Shown here: positions 25,633-34,674 of the stretch, one piece after another
Layout of the letters: each line of letters starts with the position of its first letter
How positions within the stretch are numbered: position 1 is the first letter of the stretch
NCBI GenBank assembly: GCA_964563155.1
Contig: CAZLVL010000008.1
Span: forward strand, 48,579 to 112,578
DNA: 64,000 nt
Direction of reading: 5' to 3'
From: DUPQ01 sp964563155
Lineage (GTDB): Bacteria > Bacillota > Clostridia > DUPQ01
Program-made: the position numbers and the translations under genes
The notes under the pieces: model-generated
Databases searched by the model: none
The model's input: the letters and a program-made list of their open reading frames with translations, nothing else
What the model was told of the DNA's origin: nothing

Positions 25633-27441
25633 TTAATACTTACCCAAATCTATTTGAGGCTTGGTTTGGCTCCCATTATTTGCTTTTTCCCTACTACTCT
25701 TATGAGATTTGCTATCTTGCCATTCATCATCAAATCTTGCTCTACTGCCTAAGTTATCTTCTCTAAGTTTGAACTTAGCAATTTCTTCATCTAAAGCCAA
25801 AGCTTGAGCTGCCATTTCCTCACTGGTTGCAGAGTTTTCTTCTGCTGTTGCAGCGTTTGTTTGAACCACATTGGATACTTGGGCTAAGCCACTTCTAATT
25901 TGTTCAATGGCACTTGCTTGGTCACCAGAGGATATTTCAATTCTAGAAAAGCTTTCAGAAATATGCAATGCACTTTCTTTAATCTCGTTTAGGATTTCTG
26001 CAGTCTTTTTAGTTATATCAGCTCCAGATTTTACATTACTTACAGAACCACTTATTAAATCAGCTGTTTGATTAGCTGCCTCTGCTGATTTACCAGCCAA
26101 GGAACGAACCTCATCTGCTACGACAGCAAAACCTTTTCCAGCCTCTCCCGCTCTAGCAGCTTCAATAGCTGCATTTAGGGCTAGTATATTTGTTTGGAAG
26201 GCAATGTCTTCAATGACCTTGGTAATTTGAGAAATCTGCTGGGAGGACCTTTCAATTTCAAACATAGCATCTGATAAATCAGCCATGAATTTATTCCCCT
26301 CTTCAATATCTTTTTCTGCCTTTGCAACAAAGCCTGTAGCTTCATTTACATTTTCTGAGTTTTCTGCAGCTTGATTAGCAACTAAGACAATGGAGCTATT
26401 TAATTCTTCTACTGAAGAAGCTTGTTCAGCTGAACCAGATGCTAGAGCTTGAGCTCCAGATGCAACTTGAGATGAACCTTGGGATACTTCTTGAGCAGCT
26501 CTATTAATATTACCCATAGTACTATTCAAAGCATCAAAGGTGCTATCAATGTATTCTTTTAATAAAGCAAAGTCTCCAGGATAGTTGACATTGGACTCTC
26601 TAGTCAAATCCCCATCAGACAAGGCAGCTAGCCTTTCAATAAGATCTTTAATAATTAGGCCTTCTTGGTCATTGGCAGTTCTTATTAAATCTGCCATTTG
26701 GCCAATTTCATCTCTTGATCTGTAATTTATAACTGTATTTTTATTACCTTGGGCAACTTCTTTATATACTTCCATAATTTCTACAACTGGTGAAACAATG
26801 GATTTTCTTAAGGTAAAAGATAGGACAAGGGTTAATAAGATGGTTACTCCACCACTTATGGCCATAATGACATAGGCTAAGGACACTGCTTCTTTTCCAT
26901 CTACATATTGCTGGTCAGCCCTTATTTCTGCTGTTCTTTGGAATTCATCAAAAATTGCAGATACCTTATCCATAAGAGGAATATAATCTTTATACATTAT
27001 ATCAATTGCTTGTTCATGACTTTCTAAAGTATCTTCTTTTACAAGTCTTTCTACCTCTCTTCTTATGGCTCCCGCTTCTCTAGACATAGTATCAGCCAAG
27101 ATAATCTCTTTTTCTCTAGCATTATCTCTTTGATTATTTTTGTATCTTTCCAATTCGTCTAAAAACTCAACTCCAAGAGTTTGGGCTTCAGAAAATAAGG
27201 CGTCTCTACTAGCAATATCTTTTTCAGATAAGCCTAAAGCCATGTTCCTTTGGATACGGACAGCAAATTCATCTAGTTTTGTAACACTTACGCTGTTTGG
27301 TAAGGTATATATTGCATATGAGTCAATTTGCTCACTTATTTCGTTAATGCTATAGATCTCAAAACCTATGACCACTACTAGCATCAACAAAACAACTCCA
27401 AAGGCTAAAAGTAATCTTGTACCTATTTTTAAATTCTTCAT
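25633..27441 (-). CDS. Methyl-accepting chemotaxis protein
   Basis: 602 aa. Membrane helices at about 9-30 and 185-210 flank a helical periplasm-side sensor domain of the four-helix-bundle type. A HAMP domain (about 210-262) and a second linker follow, then the signalling domain with the conserved hairpin tip IEDIAFQTNILALNAAIEAARAGE... and GFAVVADEVRSLAGKSAEAA. The long Ala/Glu/Ser-rich coiled coils hold the methylation sites for CheR and CheB encoded just upstream. It is the last gene of the che operon. Signal unknown. Ribosome site GCGAGGGAAG. Confidence 0.92.
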   Translation of the reverse strand: MKNLKIGTRLLLAFGVVLLMLVVVIGFEIYSINEISEQIDSYAIYTLPNSVSVTKLDEFAVRIQRNMALGLSEKDIASRDALFSEAQTLGVEFLDELERYKNNQRDNAREKEIILADTMSREAGAIRREVERLVKEDTLESHEQAIDIMYKDYIPLMDKVSAIFDEFQRTAEIRADQQYVDGKEAVSLAYVIMAISGGVTILLTLVLSFTLRKSIVSPVVEIMEVYKEVAQGNKNTVINYRSRDEIGQMADLIRTANDQEGLIIKDLIERLAALSDGDLTRESNVNYPGDFALLKEYIDSTFDALNSTMGNINRAAQEVSQGSSQVASGAQALASGSAEQASSVEELNSSIVLVANQAAENSENVNEATGFVAKAEKDIEEGNKFMADLSDAMFEIERSSQQISQITKVIEDIAFQTNILALNAAIEAARAGEAGKGFAVVADEVRSLAGKSAEAANQTADLISGSVSNVKSGADITKKTAEILNEIKESALHISESFSRIEISSGDQASAIEQIRSGLAQVSNVVQTNAATAEENSATSEEMAAQALALDEEIAKFKLREDNLGSRARFDDEWQDSKSHKSSREKANNGSQTKPQIDLGKY

Positions 27442-27519
27442 TCTTCTTCCCTCGCTTTACAAATATTTTTATATTTCTTTTTCATTCCATCGTTTTATAT
27501 ATATTATTTTCCCTTCACC

Positions 27520-28533
27520 CTATCTCAGCATCCCATAAAGGGTCTTAGGTATGTCATTTAGTGAAACTTGTCTTTCCACTGCCCCTATTTCATAAGCTAC
27601 TCTTGGCATGCCATATACCACTGAGGAAGCTTGGTCTTGTCCTAAGGTTCTTGCCCCCATTTGTCTCATTCTTAAAAGTCCTTTGGCCCCATCACTTCCC
27701 ATACCGGTCAGAATTACTCCTATGCAATTAGCCTTAGCCTCTTGGGCAATGGAATTAAAAAGCACATCCACTGAAGGACAATGGCCATTGACTCTTTCAC
27801 CTGAAAAGCACTCCACTTTGAATCGTCCACCAATCTTTTTAATTCTCATGTGCATATCTCCTGGTGCTACTACAACTTGCCCCTTATCTACATAATCTCC
27901 ATTTACTGCTTCTTTTACTTCAAAGTTAGTTTGGTTATTTAATCTTTGAGCAAACATATTGGAAAAAACAGCTGGTATATGTTGAACTATGAAAATTGGA
28001 GGAAGGTCTCCTGGTAGGGCTGTTAGTATGCTAGAAATTGCTTCTGTTCCTCCTGTAGATGCTCCTATGCCAATAACTAGGTCTTGGGATTTTTCCAGCT
28101 TACCTGAGATTTTTTCTAAGGGCTTTGTTTGCTCCTTGGGTCTTTGTTTTACCAAACTAGCCATCTTTATTTTCTCCAAAAGATCCTTTTTAAAGGTAGC
28201 TAGGGCATTTTTATCTCCCATTTTAGGTTTTGATACAAAATCCACAGCTCCAGCTTGCATAGCTTCAAAGACACTTGTATCTATTGAGCTCATCATTACT
28301 ACTGGTACAAAGTATTGGGGAAGTAGTCGTTTAACAAATTCAGTACCAGACATGCCAGGCATAATGACATCGCAGATTACCACATCAGGTTTGGTCTTTA
28401 AGATCAAATCGCTGGCTTCAAAGGGATCTTTTGCAAGTCCAACAACCTTAACTTTATTATCTTCTTCTAATAATCTAGCTAAGATCTCTCTAAATAATGG
28501 GCTGTCATCTACAATAAGGACCTTTATACTCAC
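27520..28533 (-). CDS. cheB: Chemotaxis protein-glutamate methylesterase CheB
   Basis: 337 aa. The receiver domain (1-120) has D9-D10, phospho-acceptor D55 in VVICDVIMPG, MMSS and K102 in SKPK. A linker of about 30 residues leads to the methylesterase domain with the Ser159 region VIGIGASTGGTEAI, catalytic His in FIVQHIPAVF and Asp in TGMGSDGAKGLL. It removes methyl groups from chemoreceptors when phosphorylated by CheA. The start is a GTG with AGGGGA upstream. Located 11 bases after cheR. Confidence 0.95.
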   Translation of the reverse strand: MSIKVLIVDDSPLFREILARLLEEDNKVKVVGLAKDPFEASDLILKTKPDVVICDVIMPGMSGTEFVKRLLPQYFVPVVMMSSIDTSVFEAMQAGAVDFVSKPKMGDKNALATFKKDLLEKIKMASLVKQRPKEQTKPLEKISGKLEKSQDLVIGIGASTGGTEAISSILTALPGDLPPIFIVQHIPAVFSNMFAQRLNNQTNFEVKEAVNGDYVDKGQVVVAPGDMHMRIKKIGGRFKVECFSGERVNGHCPSVDVLFNSIAQEAKANCIGVILTGMGSDGAKGLLRMRQMGARTLGQDQASSVVYGMPRVAYEIGAVERQVSLNDIPKTLYGMLR

Positions 28534-28544
28534 TTGTTTTTCCC

Positions 28545-29375
28545 CTATTCTTTTACGTAGACAGCAGGCATAAGATACTTAAATTTGCTGCTCTCTCTGT
28601 TTAGGCTTTCTGAATGTCCTACAAATAAAAAGCCTCCCGGTTCTGTCACATGATACAAGCGGTCTATTAATTCATTTTTTGTTTGGTTATCGAAGTAAAT
28701 CATGACATTTCTACAAAAGATTACATGCATCTTTTTTCTAAAAGGAAAAGTTTTATCCATAAGGTTAAGCCTAGCAAAAACTACTTCTTTCTTAATTTTG
28801 TCATTTACTACCACATTGTCCTTGTCAAAATAATCAAAGTATTTACTTTTCCAAGAATTAGGCAAAGGAGCAATTCTTTCTTTGGAGTAGACCCCTTTTT
28901 TTGCCACATTTAAAACCTTTTGAGATATATCTGTTGCTAAAACCTTTGTATCCCATAAAGATTTATTTGTACTAAAGTGTTCGTCTAGTAGCATAGCTAA
29001 GGTATATGCTTCTTCTCCACTAGAACAAGCTGCACTCCATATCCTTAGGTCCTTATCTCTAACCCTATGCTCTAAAAGTGGCAAAACAGATTTAGAGAAG
29101 AAATTGAAATGTTCAGCTTCTCTCATAAAAAAGGTATGGTTTGTAGTGATTCTGTCCAACATAACAGAGGCAGCACTGCCACTTTTATCTTCTATTACAT
29201 ACTCAATGTAATCTTCAAGACTATTAATATTAAGATTTTTCATTAAAGGGCCCAATCTTCCAGCAATTAAGGTTTTCTTTTCGTTTTTAAAATGAATCCC
29301 ATAATTGTCTCTTACATATTGGGCAAAGCTATTAAATTCCTTATCTTTAATATCAATCATAAGAGTATTTTCCAT
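28545..29375 (-). CDS. cheR: Chemotaxis protein methyltransferase CheR
   Basis: 276 aa. An N-terminal helical domain (about 1-80; YGIHFKNEKKTLIAGRL) precedes the SAM-dependent methyltransferase fold with RIWSAACSSGEEAYTLAM (SAM site), VLATDIS, IFCRNVMIYFD and PGGFLFVGHSESL. It methylates glutamates of the chemoreceptor. The ATG at 29375 has AAGGG directly against it, which is too close; the ATG at 29360 is an alternative start. Confidence 0.95.
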   Translation of the reverse strand: MENTLMIDIKDKEFNSFAQYVRDNYGIHFKNEKKTLIAGRLGPLMKNLNINSLEDYIEYVIEDKSGSAASVMLDRITTNHTFFMREAEHFNFFSKSVLPLLEHRVRDKDLRIWSAACSSGEEAYTLAMLLDEHFSTNKSLWDTKVLATDISQKVLNVAKKGVYSKERIAPLPNSWKSKYFDYFDKDNVVVNDKIKKEVVFARLNLMDKTFPFRKKMHVIFCRNVMIYFDNQTKNELIDRLYHVTEPGGFLFVGHSESLNRESSKFKYLMPAVYVKE

Positions 29376-29444
29376 CCCTTAAACCTTATAGATTTATTGT
29401 TTTTTAAAAGAAAAACTATTTTACTTTTATATATTTTTAATTTA

Positions 29445-29942
29445 TTATTCAGCTGATTTAATTTGTTCAAGATCATCCTCACTTAATAGTAACTGACAGT
29501 CCAAAAGCAAGATAACCTTATCATCGTTTTTACCAATTCCTTTTATGTAGCGATTGCCTGTTTTATTAATTTCAGGTGGTGGTGCAATGTCTTCATCTTC
29601 TAAAGTTAAGACCTCAGCAACACTATCAGCTATTAAGCCTATGGCTAAATCATTGGTATCAATAACAATAATGCAGGTTCTTCCGTCATGTTCTCGCTCT
29701 TCTTTTTTGAATCTTAATCTGGCATCCATAACAGGAATAATTTTTCCTCTAAGATTGGTTACACCTTTTACATAATTAGGCATTTCAGGAACCTGAGTTA
29801 TGGGTTGGATCCCTATAATTTCTGTGATATAGCGTATTTCCATACCATAGAGTTCTTTTCCTAAATTGAAAATGAGATATTTTCCCTTTAGGGTATCTTC
29901 TTCTTCAATTTTTATGGAATCAATAAAATCCCTTTGAGTCAT
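29445..29942 (-). CDS. cheW: Chemotaxis coupling protein CheW
   Basis: 165 aa with a single CheW SH3-like fold: YLIFNLGKELYGMEIRYITEII, VPEMPNYVKGVTNLRGKIIPVMD and AIGLIADSVAEVLTL. It links the chemoreceptor to CheA. Located 19 bases after cheA with a GGGAGGA site. Confidence 0.95.
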   Translation of the reverse strand: MTQRDFIDSIKIEEEDTLKGKYLIFNLGKELYGMEIRYITEIIGIQPITQVPEMPNYVKGVTNLRGKIIPVMDARLRFKKEEREHDGRTCIIVIDTNDLAIGLIADSVAEVLTLEDEDIAPPPEINKTGNRYIKGIGKNDDKVILLLDCQLLLSEDDLEQIKSAE

Positions 29943-29961
29943 TTCAATATCCTCCCTTTTT

Positions 29962-32031
29962 TTAAGACATATTCATTAGTCCGCCAATATTTAATATGAG
30001 GCTGATGCTACCGTCTCCTAAAAGAGTGCAGCCAGCCAAACCTTCCACCTTTTTAATGTTAACCATGTAAAGGGGTAAGGATTTTACAACAACCTGATGT
30101 TGACCTAGTAGTTCATCGGCAAAAAGACAGAAATATGAATCATCCTGCTCCAACATTAATACAATTCCCTTTTCTAGGTCCTCTTCTCCCTCTTCAATTT
30201 CAAAGACTTCCTTTAAACGCAAGAGACTATAACATTCTCCTCTAACCATAATCATTTCATTGTGGTCAGGGTCTTCAAAAACTTGTCCCTCTAAAGGCCT
30301 AAAGGTCTCTTTTATGGATATGGTTGGAAGAGTATATATAGATTCACCTACTCGAATGTTCATGCCATCTATGATGGCTAGGGTTAAAGGGATTTTCAGT
30401 GTGGTAACTGTGCCCTCCCCCTCTTTGCTGTCAATATAGACAGAGCCTCCAATGGCCTCAAGATTTCTTACTACCACATCCATACCCACTCCCCTACCTG
30501 AGTATTCAGTAACCTCATCATTGGTAGAAAAACCAGGTAAGAGAATAAGGTTGTAAATTTCCTTATCTGTTATTTCATCTCTTTTTTTATTTATCAAACC
30601 TAGGTCATAGGCCTTTTTAAAGATTTTTTCCTTATCAATACCTCCACCATCATCTTTAACCATAATGACTACATCGCTGCCTGCATTTTTGGCTTCTAAA
30701 ACAATGGTTCCAGTTTCTTTTTTACCTGCATCTATTCTTTTTTCTATTGCCTCTATACCGTGGTCCACTGCATTTCTCACTAAATGCATTAGTGGATCTG
30801 AAATATGCTCAATTATATTTTTATCTACTTCGGTTTCTTCTCCAACTATTCTTAGCTCCACCTTCTTACCTAGTTTTCTGCTGGTATCTCTAACCAATCT
30901 TTGCATTTTATGGAAAGAAGCTGACAAGGGCACCATTCTTATGGACATGACCATGTCTTGCATTTCATCTGTGATTTTTCTAAGTTGCCTTGCTGCCTTT
31001 TGGAAGTTTTCCAGCTCATTAATCTCGCCTAAGTCTGGATTTTGTGTAACCATGGCCTCAGCAATAACCATTTCACCCATTAAATCCATAAGCCTGTCTA
31101 GTTTTTCCACATCCACAGATATGATACTTTTGTGGGTATTTCGATTTTCAGCTAAAACTTCATTTAATTGATGCTTTACTCCATCTTTAACTTCATCTTG
31201 AGGTATTTCGGTTGGAGTCTCTTTTTCACTTTCGGCTTGCTCTTCTTTTACTAAGCTTATTTCAAAGTCTTTTATAAAGGCAGTATTTAAAAGAAGGTCA
31301 TAAATCTCTTTTTCACCTCTTAGAGTTTTTAAAATTACCTTAAAGCCTTTTTCTCTTATTACCCTGGCACTTTCATTGTTTTCAATAATGTCACTAGGAT
31401 AATAGCAGTAGTTTTCACTTATATCCTTTAGATTGTGGACAATAGAAAAGGCCCTAATGTTTTCCATTTCACAGCCTTCTTCAAAGAATATGATAACCTC
31501 AAAAGTGTCTAGCCTACTTGTATTGTTAAAAGCTTCTAGATTTTGCAGGTTGCCAATATAGCAGACATCCTCTTTTTCAGTATATGTTTCAAAATCTCTT
31601 GATTTTTCTCTTTTAATATCTCCATTTTTTATAGACTCTAAAAAGTTTTCAATCTTTTCAATTAGATTAAGGGCGTTTCCATCTGGTTTTTTCTCATTTT
31701 TTATCTTTTCCAGTTCTACCTTTACAAAGTCTCCTGCCTCTAAAACTAAGTCTGAAAGATAAGAACAATCTATATCCTTAGGCCCTTCATCCCGGATATA
31801 GTAGAAGAGATCTTCTGTATGGTGAGCCAATAAAGCTATATTGTCAAAAAGCATCATGGCAGAAGAGCCCTTTATAGTATGCATTATTCTAAATATTTCA
31901 TTTATAATCTCTTGATTAGATATACCTTCATCTTCCAATGTAAATATGGCTTTTTCTAGTTGTTCAATGTTTTGCTCTGTTTCGTATATGAAAACTGCTA
32001 AAATAGGATCATTTGAGAAACCCTTTTCCAT
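29962..32031 (-). CDS. cheA: Chemotaxis histidine kinase CheA
   Basis: 689 aa. P1 Hpt domain with the phospho-acceptor His51 in IMHTIKGSSAMM; a P2-like region (about 160-270) that should dock the response regulator; P3 dimerisation helices (about 290-360, VDVEKLDRLMDLMGEMVIAEAM); ATPase domain with HLVRNAVDHGIE, VKDDGGGID and YSGRGVGMDVV; and a C-terminal CheW-like P5. First gene of the cheA-cheW-cheR-cheB-mcp operon, preceded by a sigma-28-type promoter at 32085-32111. No cheY, cheC or cheD is present in the window, so the cognate regulator is encoded elsewhere. Confidence 0.95.
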   Translation of the reverse strand: MEKGFSNDPILAVFIYETEQNIEQLEKAIFTLEDEGISNQEIINEIFRIMHTIKGSSAMMLFDNIALLAHHTEDLFYYIRDEGPKDIDCSYLSDLVLEAGDFVKVELEKIKNEKKPDGNALNLIEKIENFLESIKNGDIKREKSRDFETYTEKEDVCYIGNLQNLEAFNNTSRLDTFEVIIFFEEGCEMENIRAFSIVHNLKDISENYCYYPSDIIENNESARVIREKGFKVILKTLRGEKEIYDLLLNTAFIKDFEISLVKEEQAESEKETPTEIPQDEVKDGVKHQLNEVLAENRNTHKSIISVDVEKLDRLMDLMGEMVIAEAMVTQNPDLGEINELENFQKAARQLRKITDEMQDMVMSIRMVPLSASFHKMQRLVRDTSRKLGKKVELRIVGEETEVDKNIIEHISDPLMHLVRNAVDHGIEAIEKRIDAGKKETGTIVLEAKNAGSDVVIMVKDDGGGIDKEKIFKKAYDLGLINKKRDEITDKEIYNLILLPGFSTNDEVTEYSGRGVGMDVVVRNLEAIGGSVYIDSKEGEGTVTTLKIPLTLAIIDGMNIRVGESIYTLPTISIKETFRPLEGQVFEDPDHNEMIMVRGECYSLLRLKEVFEIEEGEEDLEKGIVLMLEQDDSYFCLFADELLGQHQVVVKSLPLYMVNIKKVEGLAGCTLLGDGSISLILNIGGLMNMS

Positions 32032-32084
32032 TTATTTGCTCCTTTTTGATATATCTTTTGAATCAAATTTAATCACTGCATCTC

Positions 32085-32111
32085 ATATCGGCACTTTTAT
32101 CCTTTGGTTGA
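32085..32111 (-). promoter_or_regulatory. Sigma-28 (SigD/FliA) type promoter of the che operon
   Basis: Read on the minus strand: -35 TCAACCAA (32104-32111), 11 bases, then -10 GCCGATAT (32085-32092). The -10 is an exact match to the SigD consensus and the TCAA core sits at the correct N15 distance. The cheA start lies about 50 bases downstream with AAAGGAGC. Confidence 0.75.
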
Positions 32112-32272
32112 GTTGCTAAATTGTTTTTTTAGAAAATTCATGAAAAACTTGTAAGAATCATAAAGAAGTAGAGAAAAACCCCATATTAAACTATGTTTGT
32201 AATATAATTTAAGAAGAAAGGCAAAATTGCTACTACTTTCTTTCTAATATTAGTATTGCTAATAATGGCATA

Positions 32273-32293
32273 AGGAGGTATATGAATAGTTAA
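32273..32293 (+). other. Three-codon minicistron ahead of the DUF488 gene
   Basis: A consensus AGGAGG (32273-32278) is followed 3 bases later by ATG AAT AGT TAA. This strong-looking site is 35 bases from the DUF488 start at 32314 and not in frame with it. ATAGT and ACTAT (in the following 15 bases) can pair into a small hairpin between the site and the real start. It could be a leader that controls translation or only a decayed start. Confidence 0.35.
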
Positions 32294-32313
32294 AAACTAT
32301 ATCATCGAAATAA

Positions 32314-32670
32314 ATGAAAATATCAATTAAAAGAGCATATGAAGAATATGATAAAGAGGATGGCTACAGAATTCTTGTGGATAGACTTTGGCCAAGAGGT
32401 CTTAAAAAAGAAAGCTTAAAATTAGATTTGTGGTTAAAGGATGTTGCCCCTTCTAAAGCTACAAGAGAGGCATTTAATCATAAAGAAGAAAATTTCGAAG
32501 ACTTTAAGAAAAACTATATCAATGAACTAAAAACTGACCAAGAAAAACTAAAAGCCATAGAACTGATAAGAAAAATATCAAAAGACCATCACATAACCCT
32601 CTTGTATGGAGCAAAGGACAAAACCTTGAACCAAGCTAAGGTCTTATGTGACTATTTAGAAGAGATTTGA
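32314..32670 (+). CDS. DUF488-family protein (YeaO-like)
   Basis: 118 aa, normal for the family. Matches the DUF488 pattern: KRAYEEYDKEDGYRILVDRLWPRGLKKE near the N terminus, LWLKDVAPS, and a C-terminal ITLLYGAKDKTLNQAKVL. Function unknown; the fold is compact and cytoplasmic. The start has no good ribosome site close by (see the minicistron upstream). Its stop is 4 bases from the end of the convergent ComFB gene. Confidence 0.8.
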   Translation: MKISIKRAYEEYDKEDGYRILVDRLWPRGLKKESLKLDLWLKDVAPSKATREAFNHKEENFEDFKKNYINELKTDQEKLKAIELIRKISKDHHITLLYGAKDKTLNQAKVLCDYLEEI

Positions 32671-32673
32671 TTA

Positions 32674-32946
32674 TCAGAGATGCCTTGGATTGGTTGAAAC
32701 CAATTCTATGGCTTTAGTAACTGCCATTAAAATATCTGCCCTGTGCTGAAAACCTATTGACTCTAATTTAGCATATAGAGCCCCTTTGGATGAAACTACA
32801 TATTTGGGTACTACTTGATTTAGAGCATAGGCCTTCATGTCCATTTTGCATTGATCACATTTGCAACAGTCATAAAAACTTAAGATCTCATCTAATTTCT
32901 GCTCTACTAAATCTTCCATAGCATTAACTAGATAATCTTTTTCCAT
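32674..32946 (-). CDS. ComFB-family protein, candidate c-di-GMP receptor
   Basis: 90 aa. Begins with the ComFB helix LVNAMEDLVEQKLDEIL, then the Cys cluster CCKCDQCKMDMKAYALNQV and the PKYVVSSKGALYAKL stretch. ComFB was named from the B. subtilis comF operon, and ComFB-domain proteins of cyanobacteria have been described as cyclic-dinucleotide receptors. Here the gene has a near-consensus sigma-28 promoter (33067-33093) and lies next to the che operon, which supports a role in motility control by c-di-GMP. That role is inference. Confidence 0.75.
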   Translation of the reverse strand: MEKDYLVNAMEDLVEQKLDEILSFYDCCKCDQCKMDMKAYALNQVVPKYVVSSKGALYAKLESIGFQHRADILMAVTKAIELVSTNPRHL

Positions 32947-33034
32947 TTTATTTTCCTTCCTCCTATTACATAATAATAGTATTTAAGTCTCTAAATAATT
33001 GGCCCTTTAGATTAAATCCACTAAAGGAACAAAA

Positions 33035-33068
33035 AAGTATTGCATTTTTTCTTCTTCTTGCAATACTT
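33035..33068 (-). terminator. Terminator of the MATE gene
   Basis: Perfect 10-bp inverted repeat AAGTATTGCA and TGCAATACTT with a 14-base loop; on the minus strand it is followed by TTTTTTG. It begins 39 bases after the MATE stop. Its promoter-proximal arm abuts the -10 of the sigma-28 promoter for the ComFB gene. Confidence 0.8.
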
Positions 33069-33093
33069 ATCGGCACTTTTTTAAAAAACTATA
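33067..33093 (-). promoter_or_regulatory. Sigma-28 promoter of the ComFB gene
   Basis: On the minus strand: -35 TATAGTTT (33086-33093), 11 bases, -10 GCCGATAA (33067-33074). This matches the sigma-28 consensus TAAAGTTT-N11-GCCGATAA in 15 of 16 positions. The expected start near 33060 lies inside the first arm of the MATE terminator, so transcripts begun here lack most of that arm and should not be stopped by it. Confidence 0.85.
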
Positions 33094-33106
33094 TAGGTTA
33101 ATTGAT

Positions 33107-34477
33107 TTATTTAAATTGCTTACTTAAAGATTTTTTCTTCATGGTCATTTTTGATATATTTGACTTTTTTACTAAAAAGGTCCTAGTAATTAAAAAGGTC
33201 AAAGCTTCTGATATTACAAAGGAAAGCCAAACTCCGGTTAAACCCATAAGTCTGCCTAGGATTACAGATAGAGGAAGGATAATTATGAATTCTCTTAAAA
33301 ATGAAACTATAAAGCTGGTTTTGCCATCTCTTGTAGATTGAAAAAGAGTTGCATACATAATATTTAGACCAGCAAAGAAAAAACTAATACTTATAAGGCG
33401 CAAGGCCTCTACACCTAATCTATACATTTCTTGACTTGGGTTAAAGATATTAACAATGCTTGGGGCAAATATTACAAATATAGCGGTACCACTTAACATA
33501 ACAAGAGATGTTAGCAGTTTTGACTTTTTAAAGATCTCATCTAATTTGTCCTTTTTTTCCGCCCCATAAAAATAGGCTTCAATTGGTCTAATTCCTTGGG
33601 CTACTCCAAAAACTGGCATAAAGACAAATTGCTGTAATTTAAAATATATACCTAAAACTGAAACTGCCACAATTGAGTGGACAGAAACAATATTGTTTAG
33701 AATGAATACTAAAAATGATGATAAAGCTTGCATTAAAATTGCAGGCAACCCAACTGCCATAATATCATTTATAATCTTTTTCTTAAAAAGAAAATCAGGT
33801 GCTCCCACCTTAAGACCTATCTTGGCCCTGTAAAAATATATGATACCAAAAACTAAAGATATGGCTTGGCCAATAACTGTAGCAATAGCTGCCCCTCTTA
33901 TTCCCAAGGCTGGAAAGCCTAAAAGACCAAAGATTAAAAGAGGATCTAAAATTATATTTGTTATAGCTCCCGCTAGCACAATTACCATTGGAGCCAACAT
34001 ATTACCTGTAGCCTGAATAGCCTTTTCTACTAAGAGCTGGACCGTTACTGTAAAGGCAAAAAGGGTTATGAGATTGGTATATTCTAAGCCACCTTCAATT
34101 ATTAAAGGGTCATCTGTAAACATTTCAAAAAAAGCTTGATTAAAGAAAAAACCAAAGACAGCAAAGAAAATCCCAATAATTAGTCCAATAGGAATTGCAT
34201 AATTAGCGGTTTGGTCCACATACTCATAGTCTTTTTCTCCCAGTTTTCTAGATATGAGGGCACTTAAACCCACCCCTGTTCCAACCCCAAAGGCAATTAT
34301 GAGGATCTGTATGGGCATAGCCAAGGAAACAGCGGTTAGGGCATTATCTCCAAGTCTTGATACAAAGATACTATCCACAATGTTATATAGAGCAGTAATG
34401 AGCATGGAAATCATGGCAGGTACTGACATCTTTATAATTAACTTCATGGCTGGTAGGTCTTTGTTTTTATCTATCAT
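33107..34477 (-). CDS. MATE-family multidrug exporter
   Basis: 456 aa with twelve hydrophobic segments in two related halves. Pattern typical of MATE carriers: KLIIKMSVPAMISMLITALYNIVDSIFVSRLGDNALTAVSLAMPI in the first helices and GVAQGIRPIEAYFYGAEKKDK in the second half. It exports cationic compounds in exchange for Na+ or H+; substrate unknown. Ribosome site AAGGATA. Divergent from the GNAT gene at 34675. Confidence 0.9.
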   Translation of the reverse strand: MIDKNKDLPAMKLIIKMSVPAMISMLITALYNIVDSIFVSRLGDNALTAVSLAMPIQILIIAFGVGTGVGLSALISRKLGEKDYEYVDQTANYAIPIGLIIGIFFAVFGFFFNQAFFEMFTDDPLIIEGGLEYTNLITLFAFTVTVQLLVEKAIQATGNMLAPMVIVLAGAITNIILDPLLIFGLLGFPALGIRGAAIATVIGQAISLVFGIIYFYRAKIGLKVGAPDFLFKKKIINDIMAVGLPAILMQALSSFLVFILNNIVSVHSIVAVSVLGIYFKLQQFVFMPVFGVAQGIRPIEAYFYGAEKKDKLDEIFKKSKLLTSLVMLSGTAIFVIFAPSIVNIFNPSQEMYRLGVEALRLISISFFFAGLNIMYATLFQSTRDGKTSFIVSFLREFIIILPLSVILGRLMGLTGVWLSFVISEALTFLITRTFLVKKSNISKMTMKKKSLSKQFK

Positions 34478-34674
34478 ATATAAATATCCTTGTTTTCTTT
34501 TCTAGGCCAGGGCCTTCTGCCAATTCTAACATAAAAATGTTTAATTTCAAGAAGCCTATAAAAAGTCAAAAAAAATGCATCTAGAGAAGTAAGTAAAAAA
34601 TGCAAGCTTACCTTAATTGATAAAAATAGGCCTTTGAGATAAAATGCTTTTAAGATAAAGCAAAGGATATCTTC

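Noticed and set aside
30665..31171. 168-codon plus-strand frame inside cheA
   Set aside because: Antisense to the conserved kinase core of cheA; Ser/Ile-rich with no ribosome site or family resemblance.
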